From the NCBI GenBank assembly GCA_035362835.1, contig DAOSDY010000002.1, positions 317,692 through 381,691 on the forward strand: 64,000 nt of DNA, written 5' to 3'. This DNA is from Melioribacteraceae bacterium. GTDB taxonomy: Bacteria; Bacteroidota; Ignavibacteria; Ignavibacteriales; Melioribacteraceae. Position numbers and translations under genes: made by a program. The notes under the pieces were generated by a model, which saw only the letters and a list, made by a program, of their open reading frames with translations, searched no databases and was not told the origin of the DNA. Shown piece after piece: positions 52,375 through 62,183 of the stretch (position 1 is its first letter; the number at the start of each line of letters is the position of its first letter).

Positions 52375-54462
52375 TCAAAATGGCTTAAAGAACAATAAAA
52401 GCAGAATAACCGCAAAAACTACAAAGACAAGATATGTCTGGACTTTTCCTGTCTGCAGTTTTCTTAAAGTAAATCCAACAAATCCGCTCAGAAATGCAGT
52501 GAAGTTTACGAATCCGTCGATCACGAATGTATCGAAGAGACCGCTTATGTTAGAAATAAACCTTCCGAGCCATGCGGAACCGTTTACAGCACCGTCAACA
52601 ATTTTATTATCAAACCAGGATAAGATTTTTGCAAAACTAAGAGTTCCGCTGATTGCGGTTGCATCGTAAGCTTCGTCCAGATACCACTTGTTTAGTGAAA
52701 AATTATAAAGCGGTTTAACTTTCTCCGCCATTTTATCTGAACTGATCTTTTTCCATTGATAAATAATGAACGCAAAAAGAATTCCTAATCCTGCAAGTAT
52801 AATAGATAATGCCATAGCCGGGTAATGAGCCCAGTGCATAGTTTCAGTATATAAATTTGAGTGAACAACTTCACCGTGAGATTCAACGCCGGGCAGATCG
52901 CTCTGCATAAATTCGAATCTTGTATTCTCAGGCACTACCGTATGCGGGGTCTTTACCCAATCTTGCATGAACCATCCAGCATCGGGGGAGATAGGATTAG
53001 GCGTGTACCAGAAGAAAATTGAAAGAGTCGCAAGTACAGCGAGTGGCGCAACCATAACCCAGGGTGATTCATGTGCATGATCATATTTGTGATGATCCCG
53101 GGCTTCGCCATGGAAAGTGAGTATTACAAGTCTGAACATGTAGAATGCCGTCATAGCAGCTACGGTAAATCCGATAACAGGAATGAGCCAGTGACCTGTA
53201 AGCTTGCCGAATGCCATTGTACCGGCAAGTATTCCGTCCTTACTTAAAAATCCTGAAGTAAGCGGTATTCCGGAGATCGCAAGAGTTGATATCAGGAAAG
53301 TAGCATAAGTAAGCGGAAGTTTTTTCCTGAGTCCGCCCATATTGCGGATATCCTGTTCGTGGTGCATTGCATGAATAACCGATCCTGAACCGAGGAACAT
53401 ACATGCTTTAAAGAAAGCATGTGTTACCAGGTGGAAGAATGCAAATACGTAAGCTCCGACACCGAGAGACATTATCATATACCCTAACTGGGACACTGTT
53501 GAATAGGCAAGAACTTTTTTGATGTCATTTTGTGTAAGCGCTATTGTCGCAGCTACAAGCGCTGTGAATGCACCTATTACAGCAATAACCAGCATTGCAT
53601 CGGCAGTTAGCATTACAAAAATTCTGGTAACAAGATAAACACCCGCGGCAACCATTGTAGCGGCATGTATTAACGCACTGACCGGAGTGGGACCTTCCAT
53701 AGCATCGGGCAGCCAGACATGAAGTGGAAATTGAGCGGATTTTCCGACGGCTCCCATAAATACTAATATACCGGCTGCTGTTAACCAGGCTTCGCTGTTG
53801 AACGGGAGATTACCTTGAGAAATCTGGGCAAAGATTGTGTCGAATGTAAAAGTTTTGTAATTGGTGAAGAGAATCAGTATGCCAATAAACATTCCGATAT
53901 CGCCGATTCTGTTTACGATGAAAGCTTTTTTAGCGGCATCGGCAGCAGATTTCTTTTCGAACCAGTGACCGATCAGCAGATAGGATGATAATCCGACCAG
54001 CTCCCAGTAAATGTACATCATTAAAAGATTATGCGTAACTACAATTCCTAGCATCGAAAATGTAAAGAGACCGAGATTTGCGAAATAAAGTGTATATCTT
54101 TTGTCGCCTTTCATATATTCGATCGAAAAGAGATGAACCAGCATGCTGATGAGGTTAACTACAAAAAGCATGATGGCAGTAACGTTATCGATCTTTATCC
54201 CCAGTTCAATATTTATTACACCGGAAAGGGGAGCGGCGCCAATTGTAATCCAGTTAAATGCAGCAACGATATCCTGATCGATAAAATAATTGAGCTTGTA
54301 AAAGAGTATAGCCACAGATAATAGAAAAGCCGAAGAAATGATTGCGACTTCCAGGAAGTATAATTTCGGGATTTTATTACCCAGCAGAAGCAGAATAATA
54401 AATCCTGCAAGCGGTAAAAATAGAGTTATTATTGTTAACGTAGTTAAAAGGGATTCAGTCAT
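52375..54462 (-). CDS. nuoL: Complex I subunit L
   Basis: The protein has 695 residues with the NuoL core (YWELVGLSSYLLIGHW, AQFPLHVWLPDAMEGP) and a C-terminal extension (about 550-695) forming the lateral helix and last transmembrane segment. A 96-bp gap separates it from nuoM. Confidence 0.96.
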   Translation of the reverse strand: MTESLLTTLTIITLFLPLAGFIILLLLGNKIPKLYFLEVAIISSAFLLSVAILFYKLNYFIDQDIVAAFNWITIGAAPLSGVINIELGIKIDNVTAIMLFVVNLISMLVHLFSIEYMKGDKRYTLYFANLGLFTFSMLGIVVTHNLLMMYIYWELVGLSSYLLIGHWFEKKSAADAAKKAFIVNRIGDIGMFIGILILFTNYKTFTFDTIFAQISQGNLPFNSEAWLTAAGILVFMGAVGKSAQFPLHVWLPDAMEGPTPVSALIHAATMVAAGVYLVTRIFVMLTADAMLVIAVIGAFTALVAATIALTQNDIKKVLAYSTVSQLGYMIMSLGVGAYVFAFFHLVTHAFFKACMFLGSGSVIHAMHHEQDIRNMGGLRKKLPLTYATFLISTLAISGIPLTSGFLSKDGILAGTMAFGKLTGHWLIPVIGFTVAAMTAFYMFRLVILTFHGEARDHHKYDHAHESPWVMVAPLAVLATLSIFFWYTPNPISPDAGWFMQDWVKTPHTVVPENTRFEFMQSDLPGVESHGEVVHSNLYTETMHWAHYPAMALSIILAGLGILFAFIIYQWKKISSDKMAEKVKPLYNFSLNKWYLDEAYDATAISGTLSFAKILSWFDNKIVDGAVNGSAWLGRFISNISGLFDTFVIDGFVNFTAFLSGFVGFTLRKLQTGKVQTYLVFVVFAVILLLLFFKPF

Positions 54463-54465
54463 AAC

Positions 54466-54777
54466 CTAGTCTTTTAAATTATCTATTTCATCTATGTTTA
54501 CATTTGAAAATGTCTTGTAAATATTGAGAACTATTGCAAGGGCAATAGCTGCTTCAGCAGCAGCGAGAATTATCACAAAGAGAGCAACAATTTGACCGTT
54601 GATTCCGAGATTTCCATATTTAGAAAACGCAACGAAATTTATATTGGCAGCATTCAGAATAAGCTCAACTCCCATCAGAACCATCACAGCATTCTTTCTT
54701 GTAACAATTCCATAAATTCCCAATGAAAATAAAATTGTACTTACTACCAGAAAGTGTATTAATCCAACCTGTAACAA
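54466..54777 (-). CDS. nuoK: Complex I subunit K
   Basis: The protein has 103 residues with three membrane helices and the conserved GVELILNAANINFVAF glutamate segment. Three bases separate its stop from the nuoL ATG. Confidence 0.95.
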   Translation of the reverse strand: MLQVGLIHFLVVSTILFSLGIYGIVTRKNAVMVLMGVELILNAANINFVAFSKYGNLGINGQIVALFVIILAAAEAAIALAIVLNIYKTFSNVNIDEIDNLKD

Positions 54778-54836
54778 TTCAATTCTCCTTAAATTCTATT
54801 TTGTTCCGGAATCCGACCGGAATAACAATTACAATT

Positions 54837-55334
54837 TTATTCTTTTTCCCGCCGTGCAATCGATGCTGCACCGATAAGAGCAACCAGCAAAAGCATTCCG
54901 AGTAATTCAAAGATCAACACATAATTTGTAAGCAGTTCTTTTCCGATAGCATACGTCGTAGTAACAGGGATTTCACCAGGCTGAGATTTCCATTCAGTCC
55001 AGACCATTATGGAGACAAGAGCACCCAATAAAATTCCAACACCTATTGCAGCAGGCAGAAGGTGAACAGTTCCGGTTCTGATATCTACATCGGTAATCTT
55101 ATTGGTAAGCATAACGCCGAAGAGGAGCAGAATTAAGATGCCTCCCACATAAACCATGATCTGAACAATCGCAAGAAAATCGGCCCCGAGCAGAACGTAG
55201 ATTCCGGCAACTCCGAAAAATGTGAAGAGAAGTGAAAAACCCGAGTAAACAATATTACGTGTTGTAACTACTACAAAGGCAGAAGCGATTGTAATAATTG
55301 CAAAGAGAAAAAATATTATATCGTAGAGTGTCAT
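54837..55334 (-). CDS. nuoJ: Complex I subunit J
   Basis: The protein has 165 residues with five membrane helices and the VYVGGILILLLFGVML segment typical of NuoJ. Confidence 0.94.
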   Translation of the reverse strand: MTLYDIIFFLFAIITIASAFVVVTTRNIVYSGFSLLFTFFGVAGIYVLLGADFLAIVQIMVYVGGILILLLFGVMLTNKITDVDIRTGTVHLLPAAIGVGILLGALVSIMVWTEWKSQPGEIPVTTTYAIGKELLTNYVLIFELLGMLLLVALIGAASIARREKE

Positions 55335-55344
55335 ATTCTATCTA

Positions 55345-55899
55345 TTAACTTGCCGGTTTTTGTTCGTCTTTTGGTTTAGCAGCTGCTGCTGCTTTCTGAG
55401 CTTCCTTTTCAGCTGTAAACTTTTCAAAATTAATTCTCTTTTCCTCGGCTTCACCTTCAGTTAATGAAGCGAATTTATAAACAAGATTATTTCTGTCGTA
55501 TTCAGAAAATTCAAAAACATCCGTCATATAAATACATTCGGTAGGGCAGGGGAAAACACAAAGCTGACAATAACAGCATTTTGCAAAATCGATATTAAAT
55601 TTTGTTACCCATAAAGCTTTTTTCTTACCGTTGGATGTAACTCCAAGTTCTTCTCCCGGGATACTTTTTACGGTTTCAATCTCAATACAGCTGACAGGGC
55701 ATGCACGCGAGCATTGATCGCAGCCGATACAATCGTCCATGTTTACGTAGAGCCTGTTTCGTTCTCTTTCGGGCAGTTTGAGTTTAACTTCGGGATATTG
55801 AATTGTAACAGCAGGAGTAAACAGATGTTTGAAAGTAATTTTCATACCGACAAGTACGGTATATATCCCGAGCCATGTATTTTTGAAGTATTGCTTCAT
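55345..55899 (-). CDS. nuoI: Complex I subunit I
   Basis: The protein has 184 residues with two 4Fe-4S motifs (CIGCDQCSRACPVSCIE and CCYCQLCVFPCPTECI) for clusters N6a and N6b. A C-terminal Ala/Lys/Glu-rich tail (about 155-184) extends beyond the usual core. Confidence 0.95.
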   Translation of the reverse strand: MKQYFKNTWLGIYTVLVGMKITFKHLFTPAVTIQYPEVKLKLPERERNRLYVNMDDCIGCDQCSRACPVSCIEIETVKSIPGEELGVTSNGKKKALWVTKFNIDFAKCCYCQLCVFPCPTECIYMTDVFEFSEYDRNNLVYKFASLTEGEAEEKRINFEKFTAEKEAQKAAAAAKPKDEQKPAS

Positions 55900-55903
55900 A
55901 ATA

Positions 55904-56971
55904 TCACAATAATGAAATAATTCCGATTACAATTAAATTTACGAACGCATAAGGTATCAGATATTTCCAGCAGAGACTCATAAGCTGATCAACACGCAGT
56001 CTGGGTAAAGTCCATCTCAGCCACATCTGAATCAGGATGAAGAACCAGCCTTTAGCAAGGAACCAAAAGGCCTGTTCGAATGGAACTAGCCATTCTATTC
56101 CGAGTGAATTTCCGAGATACCCGAACGGCGAATGATATCCTCCGAAAAATAGAATCGAAACAATTGCAGAGACCGCAAACATATTACCGTATTCGGAGAG
56201 CATGAACATTGCCCATTTCATTCCGCAATATTCCGTAAAGTATCCTGCAACAAGTTCGGATTCTGCTTCCGGAATGTCGAAAGGTGTTCTGTTTACTTCG
56301 GCAAGTGTACTGATAAAAATAATTATGAAACCGACAACCATGAAGGGAATTAATAAAAATTTTGCAATACCGAATCCGGCGCCGCCGAAGATATGCCAGT
56401 TCCAGAAATATGCAGTCTGCATTTCACTTATTTTATCGAGACTTAATGAACCGGTTATCATAACAATAGAAAGAACTACTATAGCTGTTGGAATCTCATA
56501 GCTTATGATCTGGGCAGCAGAACGCATTGCGCCTAACAGTGAATATTTATTGTTGGATGACCATCCAGCCATAAGTATTCCGCCGACAACCAGACTCGAA
56601 ATTGCTATAACATAGAAGAGTCCTACTTCCGCTTCGCTTCCGATCAATTTGCTGGAAAAGGGGATTGCAGCATAAGCAGCAAATGAACCGGTGAAAACGA
56701 GGACCGGTGCTATGTTGTAGAGTTTGCTGTCAATATCCTTAGATGTAGCGTCCTCCTTCTGAAGCATTTTAACAAAATCTGCAACAGTCTGGAATAATCC
56801 GAAAGGTCCTGTGCGGTTGGGTCCTACACGGTCTTGAATCCATGCAGATACTTTTCTTTCCAGATAGACGCCAATCAGCGCAACTATTAATACGTTGACC
56901 AGTGGAAAAACGGCAACGAAAAGAGTTGATATTATCGTATTACCTGTTAAATCGTAAAAGTACTGATACAT
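55904..56971 (-). CDS. nuoH: Complex I subunit H
   Basis: The protein has 355 residues with eight or more membrane helices and the quinone-site loops ERKVSAWIQDRVGPNR and EVNRTPFDIPEAESELVAGY. It forms the quinone channel between the arms. Its ATG abuts the nuoD stop. Confidence 0.96.
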   Translation of the reverse strand: MYQYFYDLTGNTIISTLFVAVFPLVNVLIVALIGVYLERKVSAWIQDRVGPNRTGPFGLFQTVADFVKMLQKEDATSKDIDSKLYNIAPVLVFTGSFAAYAAIPFSSKLIGSEAEVGLFYVIAISSLVVGGILMAGWSSNNKYSLLGAMRSAAQIISYEIPTAIVVLSIVMITGSLSLDKISEMQTAYFWNWHIFGGAGFGIAKFLLIPFMVVGFIIIFISTLAEVNRTPFDIPEAESELVAGYFTEYCGMKWAMFMLSEYGNMFAVSAIVSILFFGGYHSPFGYLGNSLGIEWLVPFEQAFWFLAKGWFFILIQMWLRWTLPRLRVDQLMSLCWKYLIPYAFVNLIVIGIISLL

Positions 56972-58086
56972 TATCTATCCACTTCTCCCAAAACTATATC
57001 GATACTTCCGAGTATTGCAATCACATCTGCAACAAGATAACCCTTGCACAACTCGCCAAGTATCTCAAGATTAACAAATGATGGAGCTCTTACTTTTACC
57101 CTGAACGGATTAACACTTCCGTCGCTTATTATAAAATAACCCAGCTCGCCTCTCGGGTTTTCTACGCGCGTATAAACTGTTCCCTTTGGCGGTTTAATTC
57201 TTTTTGGAATAGCCGATTGAACGTCACCTTCCGGAATATTATCAATCGCCTGTTCAATTATTCTCAGGCTCTGTTCCATCTCCCGGATTCGGACATAGTA
57301 CCGGTCCCAACAGTCGCCTACCGTCCCCATCAATCCCCGGCCGACAGGAATTTCAAAATCGAACCGGTCATAAATTGAATAAGGATCTTCTCTTCTGAGA
57401 TCGAAATTAATACCGCTTCCTCTCAGTGTCGGTCCCGATGCACCATAATTGATTGCTGTATCGACTGGAAGAACGCCGATGTTTGCGGTACGTTCGATAA
57501 AAATTTTATTATAGCTTAGAAGATTGTCGAGTTCAACAATTGTCGGTTTGAAATAATTGCAGAATTCTTTTGTCTTGCGAACAAAATCCGGGTGAATATC
57601 ATGTGAAAGTCCGCCGATCCAGATATAATTGTAAAGCATTCTCGCGCCGCAGGTCTCTTCTATAATGCTGAGAATATGTTCCCGGTCTCTGAATAAATAA
57701 AGGAATGGTGTTAAAGCTCCGATGTCGGCTCCGTTGGATCCGATTGCGACCAGATGAGATGCGATTCTCTGCAGCTCTGCCATTATAACCCTGATATATT
57801 CAACCCTCTCAGGAACCTGTATTCCCATCAGTTTTTCAACAGCGAGAGCATAACCGAAATTATTTCCGATTGCAGCAAGATAATCGAGCCGGTCTGTATA
57901 TGGAACCACCTGGTTATATTGCATCGCCTCGGCGTGTTTTTCAAAACAGCGGTGTAGATATCCGAGGTGAGGGGTTACCTTTTTAACCAATTCACCTTCA
58001 ATTTCCAATTCGAGCCGCAGTACTCCATGTGTAGAGGGGTGTTGCGGGCCCATATTGAGAACCATATGTTCGGTTTTAAGAGCCAT
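56971..58086 (-). CDS. nuoD: Complex I subunit D (49 kDa)
   Basis: The protein has 371 residues, with the NMGPQHPSTHGVLRL N-terminus and the quinone-site His/Tyr region. The hydrogenase-large-subunit-like fold has lost its metal ligands, as in all NuoD. It overlaps nuoH by one base. Confidence 0.96.
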   Translation of the reverse strand: MALKTEHMVLNMGPQHPSTHGVLRLELEIEGELVKKVTPHLGYLHRCFEKHAEAMQYNQVVPYTDRLDYLAAIGNNFGYALAVEKLMGIQVPERVEYIRVIMAELQRIASHLVAIGSNGADIGALTPFLYLFRDREHILSIIEETCGARMLYNYIWIGGLSHDIHPDFVRKTKEFCNYFKPTIVELDNLLSYNKIFIERTANIGVLPVDTAINYGASGPTLRGSGINFDLRREDPYSIYDRFDFEIPVGRGLMGTVGDCWDRYYVRIREMEQSLRIIEQAIDNIPEGDVQSAIPKRIKPPKGTVYTRVENPRGELGYFIISDGSVNPFRVKVRAPSFVNLEILGELCKGYLVADVIAILGSIDIVLGEVDR

Positions 58087-58087
58087 T

Positions 58088-58636
58088 CTAATAAGGTACC
58101 TTCATTCCCTGATAAAATTCAGGATTCTTATAATCTTTTCTTAATGGATGTCTGCTGATTTCTTCAGTGAATTGATCCCAATCATAGGGCATCAGTATTC
58201 TTCTTAGATCAGGATGATTAAGGAATTTTATTCCGAGCAGGTCGAATGCTTCTCTTTCGTGCCAGTTCGCACTTTTCCAGACGTTTTCAACCGATTCAAT
58301 CTCGGGATTATTTCGTTGTGTAACAGTTTTTAATGTAATCTTATGTTTATGCAATACCGAATGAAGATGATAATAAACGCTCATTGTTCCGCCTTCAAGT
58401 ATTTCAGTACCTTCGGCATCTTTTACTTTAGTGCCATTTGCGTCGTCAACTCCGGAAAGGCACATTAAGCTATCGAAACTTAATTCAGGATTTTCGCGCA
58501 GGAATTTACCGACAATCTGAATTTTGAAAGGATCTACCGTTATTACCGGGTCAACAGGAGTCTCCTTATCCAAAGAAAGTACAGAATCACTGAATTCCTG
58601 TTTTAAGAGATTAAATATTTCGTCTGGAGATTTCAT
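58088..58636 (-). CDS. nuoC: Complex I subunit C (30 kDa)
   Basis: The protein has 182 residues with the W-HEREAFDLLGIKFLNHPD and RRILMPYDW motifs. It is separate from nuoD, not fused, and overlaps nuoB by 4 bp. Confidence 0.95.
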   Translation of the reverse strand: MKSPDEIFNLLKQEFSDSVLSLDKETPVDPVITVDPFKIQIVGKFLRENPELSFDSLMCLSGVDDANGTKVKDAEGTEILEGGTMSVYYHLHSVLHKHKITLKTVTQRNNPEIESVENVWKSANWHEREAFDLLGIKFLNHPDLRRILMPYDWDQFTEEISRHPLRKDYKNPEFYQGMKVPY

Positions 58637-59124
58637 GCTGATTTTTTTCTTAATGATTCGTTTCTAATTTTTTCCTGGAGTTTAAGAAGACCTTCGAGTA
58701 ATGCTTCCGGTCTTGGAGGGCAGCCCGGTACATAAACATCAACCGGGATCACGCGATCAATCCCCTTTAGAACGTGATATCCATGCTCCCAGTAAGGGCC
58801 GCCGCAATTGGCGCAGCTTCCCATTGAAATAATATACTTTGGATCGGGCATCTGTTCATATAGTCTTTTAATACGGAGGGCCATCTTTAAAGTCACTGTA
58901 CCCGAAATAATAATTGCATCGGCCTGACGCGGTGTATTTCTTGGAATCACTCCGAATCGGTCGAAATCGTAATGGGACATAGAGGTTGCCATCATTTCAA
59001 TAGCGCAGCATGCGAGGCCGAATCCTAACTGCCAGACTGAGGAAAGGCGTGCCCAATTAAACAAATCATCTACTTTTGCTATTACTATGTTACCGTCGGA
59101 GAATTCTTTATCGAGTAAACCCAT
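58633..59124 (-). CDS. nuoB: Complex I subunit B
   Basis: The protein has 163 residues: LACCAIEMM, GSCANCGGPYWEHGYH and VPGCPPRPEALLEGL supply the four cysteines of cluster N2, which reduces quinone. Confidence 0.96.
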   Translation of the reverse strand: MGLLDKEFSDGNIVIAKVDDLFNWARLSSVWQLGFGLACCAIEMMATSMSHYDFDRFGVIPRNTPRQADAIIISGTVTLKMALRIKRLYEQMPDPKYIISMGSCANCGGPYWEHGYHVLKGIDRVIPVDVYVPGCPPRPEALLEGLLKLQEKIRNESLRKKSA

Positions 59125-59126
59125 AT

Positions 59127-59552
59127 TTAATTCTGGTTTTGGTTATCGGATTTGGATTTTAATAATTCGTCTAGCTGAGGTGCTTTTGGTTCGGGACGTG
59201 CCCATTCGAGGTCACCCTTTCTCCATTCGTAAGCCATTCCAAGACCAAGAATTAAAAGGAAAATCAGACCGACAATAAATCCGTAAACACCGAATTCTTT
59301 ATATGTTAGAGCCCATGGAAAGAGGAGTACGACTTCAACGTCGAATATCAGGAAGATGAGTGCAACAACATAAAACCGGATATTGAATTTTACCCATGGA
59401 GAGCCTTCAGGATTCTCGCCGCATTCATAGACTTTCTGTTTTTCGTATGTAGGCCTGTTTGGTCTTACAAGTTTGTTGATAAAAAGGGTAATAATTACAA
59501 ATACTATTGCTAGTATTATAAATATTAGAATTTTTCCGAATTCTGTAAGCAT
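59127..59552 (-). CDS. nuoA: Complex I subunit A
   Basis: The protein has 141 residues with three membrane helices and the KVYECGENP loop. First gene of the nuo operon. AAAGGT precedes the ATG. Confidence 0.94.
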   Translation of the reverse strand: MLTEFGKILIFIILAIVFVIITLFINKLVRPNRPTYEKQKVYECGENPEGSPWVKFNIRFYVVALIFLIFDVEVVLLFPWALTYKEFGVYGFIVGLIFLLILGLGMAYEWRKGDLEWARPEPKAPQLDELLKSKSDNQNQN

Positions 59553-59574
59553 GACCTTTCAAAAAAGTTGCGGT

Positions 59575-59604
59575 CAAAATAATACTTCCAAGTACGATTG
59601 TCAA
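59575..59604 (-). promoter_or_regulatory. Candidate promoter of the nuo operon
   Basis: On the minus strand TTG (59604-59602), 19 bp, then TTATTTTG (59582-59575), one mismatch from TAnnTTTG. Predicted start is near 59568, about 15 nt before the nuoA ATG. Confidence 0.4.
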
Positions 59605-59722
59605 GAATTCTTCTTTTAACCGGCTAATTTTTTCGACTACTTTTAAAAAAATCGAATGATAAAAATTTTTTTAATGCATTTAAGAATTCAATCCCTTTTA
59701 GTAAATTGTTTTCAGGAAAAAA

Positions 59723-60664
59723 ATGCTAAAAATGAATCTTAAATATTTGATAATCATTTTATTAATTGTCCCGATTGCTACTTACAGCCAGGCGCCAAAT
59801 AATAACTGGGAAAAGGTCCTCGAATTGCCGGAACAGTTTGTATTTGTCGATACATCCAACATAAAGCAGATTGAAAAGCAGATCTCCGCACTCGGCTTGT
59901 CTATCTACAAATCTCCTCAATATTTTGAACAGCTTAAAAAGGAAGCATCCTCCGTCAAGACTCAGTTGGTTTTTGATGCAGAGACCAGAAAGTATACCGT
60001 TATAGGAACTTTATACTATGATAAGCAATGGAAAATTCTGGGAGAATCTTCGTCACCCGGCCGCTCAATCAATACAGCCCTTTTTGGGATGCCGATTGAT
60101 TCAAGTAATGTGATTAGTTCGATTTTTAATAAGTGTACAGAAGTTGTATCAAGAAAGCAGGTAGCCGCGGCAGCTGAAAATGCTTCGAACAAAAAAGAAA
60201 AACCCTATTCAAAAACAAAATCAGATCAGTCCGAAAAACCTAAAACACCTGAAGTTAAAAATGAATCTGAGAACGATAACAGGCCGCAAAGAGAGATTCT
60301 CACAGACAAATTCATTGATAAGAAATTGTCCGAAGAATCCAATCCTGCCGGAGTAACAAAAGCAAATCAAACAGTAAGACAGAAAGAACCCGAACCGAAA
60401 AATGATGGGACTTATAATCCTGCTAACGAAAAAGTTTATCGCGGTACAATATTTACTGACGGGTCAAAATACTGTTTCCAGGTTTCATCGTGGAGGAATA
60501 AGCAGCAAGCGGAAACTGAAGTTAAGCGTCTCTCGAATGCCGGCCATAATGCTTTCATTGCAGAAGCCTATATTGCCAACCGGGGCGGTACATGGTACCG
60601 GGTCCGAATCGGCTATTTTTCTTCGGCTGAGGAAGCTGAAAAATATCAGAGAAGCTTGAGATAA
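59723..60664 (+). CDS. Exported SPOR-domain protein
   Basis: The protein has 313 residues. A signal peptide (hydrophobic 7-20) is followed by an N-terminal domain (about 25-150), a Lys/Glu/Pro-rich linker (about 155-240) and a C-terminal SPOR domain (about 245-313, KYCFQVSSWRNKQQAE...WYRVRIGYF). SPOR domains bind denuded peptidoglycan, so it probably acts in the periplasm at division or wall remodelling sites. Confidence 0.82.
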   Translation: MLKMNLKYLIIILLIVPIATYSQAPNNNWEKVLELPEQFVFVDTSNIKQIEKQISALGLSIYKSPQYFEQLKKEASSVKTQLVFDAETRKYTVIGTLYYDKQWKILGESSSPGRSINTALFGMPIDSSNVISSIFNKCTEVVSRKQVAAAAENASNKKEKPYSKTKSDQSEKPKTPEVKNESENDNRPQREILTDKFIDKKLSEESNPAGVTKANQTVRQKEPEPKNDGTYNPANEKVYRGTIFTDGSKYCFQVSSWRNKQQAETEVKRLSNAGHNAFIAEAYIANRGGTWYRVRIGYFSSAEEAEKYQRSLR

Positions 60665-60701
60665 GTTCAAAATCGGAAAATTTATTTCAGATATTCCCAT
60701 T

Positions 60702-61232
60702 ATGAAAAAAATAATTGACACGCAAAAATTCATTTTATTCGTTCTCATTGTTTCGTTTTTTATGTATGAAATTCAGGCTGCTCAATCTATTAAAAATCAA
60801 CAAAGTCATAAGAAGGGAAGTGATAAAAAAGTGAAGATTAATAAATCGGAAAAAGATTGGAAAGATTCTCTTACACGTGAGGAATTCCATGTATTAAGAG
60901 AAAAAGGAACCGAGAGGCCCTTCACTGGTAAATACTGGGATTTTAATGGAAAGGGAAAATACAGCTGTGCCGGATGCGGTCAGGAACTTTTCAGCTCGGA
61001 GACCAAGTTCGATGCCGGGTGCGGATGGCCGAGTTTTAATGATGTTGTAAATAATGAAAATATTATTCTTAAAGACGATTTCAGTTTTGCCATGCACCGG
61101 ACCGAAGTAATGTGCAGTAAATGCGGAGGTCATCTCGGTCATCTTTTTGATGACGGTCCAAGGCCCACAGGACAACGTTATTGTATTAATTCAGTTTCTA
61201 TAAAGTTCGAAAAAAGTGCTGATGATAAATAA
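60702..61232 (+). CDS. msrB: Exported methionine-(R)-sulphoxide reductase
   Basis: The protein has 176 residues. A signal peptide (hydrophobic 10-25) precedes the MsrB fold, with the zinc pairs CAGC and CSKC, GCGWPSF, HRTEV and the catalytic RYCINS near the C-terminus. It repairs oxidised methionines, here outside the cytoplasm. It overlaps the next gene by about 11 bp. Confidence 0.93.
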   Translation: MKKIIDTQKFILFVLIVSFFMYEIQAAQSIKNQQSHKKGSDKKVKINKSEKDWKDSLTREEFHVLREKGTERPFTGKYWDFNGKGKYSCAGCGQELFSSETKFDAGCGWPSFNDVVNNENIILKDDFSFAMHRTEVMCSKCGGHLGHLFDDGPRPTGQRYCINSVSIKFEKSADDK

Positions 61233-62145
61233 TAATGGTGTTTACAAAAATTTGAAAACATTAATTAACTGTTTGAAGATGAATTTGCTGGCTCTTTTTA
61301 TAATGATATTTGCAATATCAGAAATCGAGGCTCAAAAAAAATACGCAGACAGGTTGAGTCAGATGATCAGAACGGAATATGAATTTGCATCCACGGCTGC
61401 AGAATCCGGTACACGGGATGCATTTTTATCGTTCATTGCAGATGACGGGATTTTATTCCGTCCAGCGCCGGTAAACGGTAAGAGATTTCTGCTTAATCAG
61501 AAAAAGAGTGAAGGATTATTAAGCTGGTATCCTTCTTATGCATTCATTTCGAAATCCGGTGATATCGGTTGCACTACCGGTCCGGCAGATTTCAGACGGG
61601 ATAAGAATTCTGAACCTGTCTGGTACGGAAATTTTGCGACTGTCTGGAAATTACAGGATGACGGGAAATGGAGATTCCTGATTGATGCCGGTAATTCAAA
61701 CGGTAAACCGGAAAGCATCGAAAACAAACTGGAACCCGTAAAAAGTGAATTTACCGGAGCTGACACCCTGAGCACAGGTGTAACTGTTAAAGAGGTCATT
61801 TTCGGAATTGATAGGGAGTTTAATTTTATTCTGCAGAATTCAGAAGCAATAGAAGTATACCGAGATTATGTTGATGACGATACTCGGCTCTTAAGAGATG
61901 GTATTATTCCTGTGATCGGATTAAAGAATATTACTGATTATCTGAAAAACGAAAACGAAAAATTCTCTTTTGAGCAAAATGATGGTAATATTTCTTCCGC
62001 AGGCGATTTTGGCTATGTTTATGGATTAATGCAAACTGCTGAGACTGCCGGCGAGAAAATAAAAAAATACAATTACTTTAGAATCTGGAGGAATACTTCC
62101 GGTAAATGGAAAATTTTAATTGAGGTTATCAGCCCCTTGCCTTAA
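61222..62145 (+). CDS. Exported protein with two NTF2/DUF4440-like domains
   Basis: The protein has 307 residues from the ATG at 61222; an ATG at 61279 would place the signal peptide (LLALFIMIFAISEIEAQ) at the very N-terminus and is equally possible. Residues about 45-160 resemble DUF4440 (SnoaL/NTF2-like), and about 195-305 look like a second, diverged copy. No catalytic role can be given. It is cotranscribed with msrB. Confidence 0.65.
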   Translation: MINNNGVYKNLKTLINCLKMNLLALFIMIFAISEIEAQKKYADRLSQMIRTEYEFASTAAESGTRDAFLSFIADDGILFRPAPVNGKRFLLNQKKSEGLLSWYPSYAFISKSGDIGCTTGPADFRRDKNSEPVWYGNFATVWKLQDDGKWRFLIDAGNSNGKPESIENKLEPVKSEFTGADTLSTGVTVKEVIFGIDREFNFILQNSEAIEVYRDYVDDDTRLLRDGIIPVIGLKNITDYLKNENEKFSFEQNDGNISSAGDFGYVYGLMQTAETAGEKIKKYNYFRIWRNTSGKWKILIEVISPLP

Positions 62146-62183
62146 TCTCTTCTCAGCTATTTAAAACATTCAGATATTCAAAA

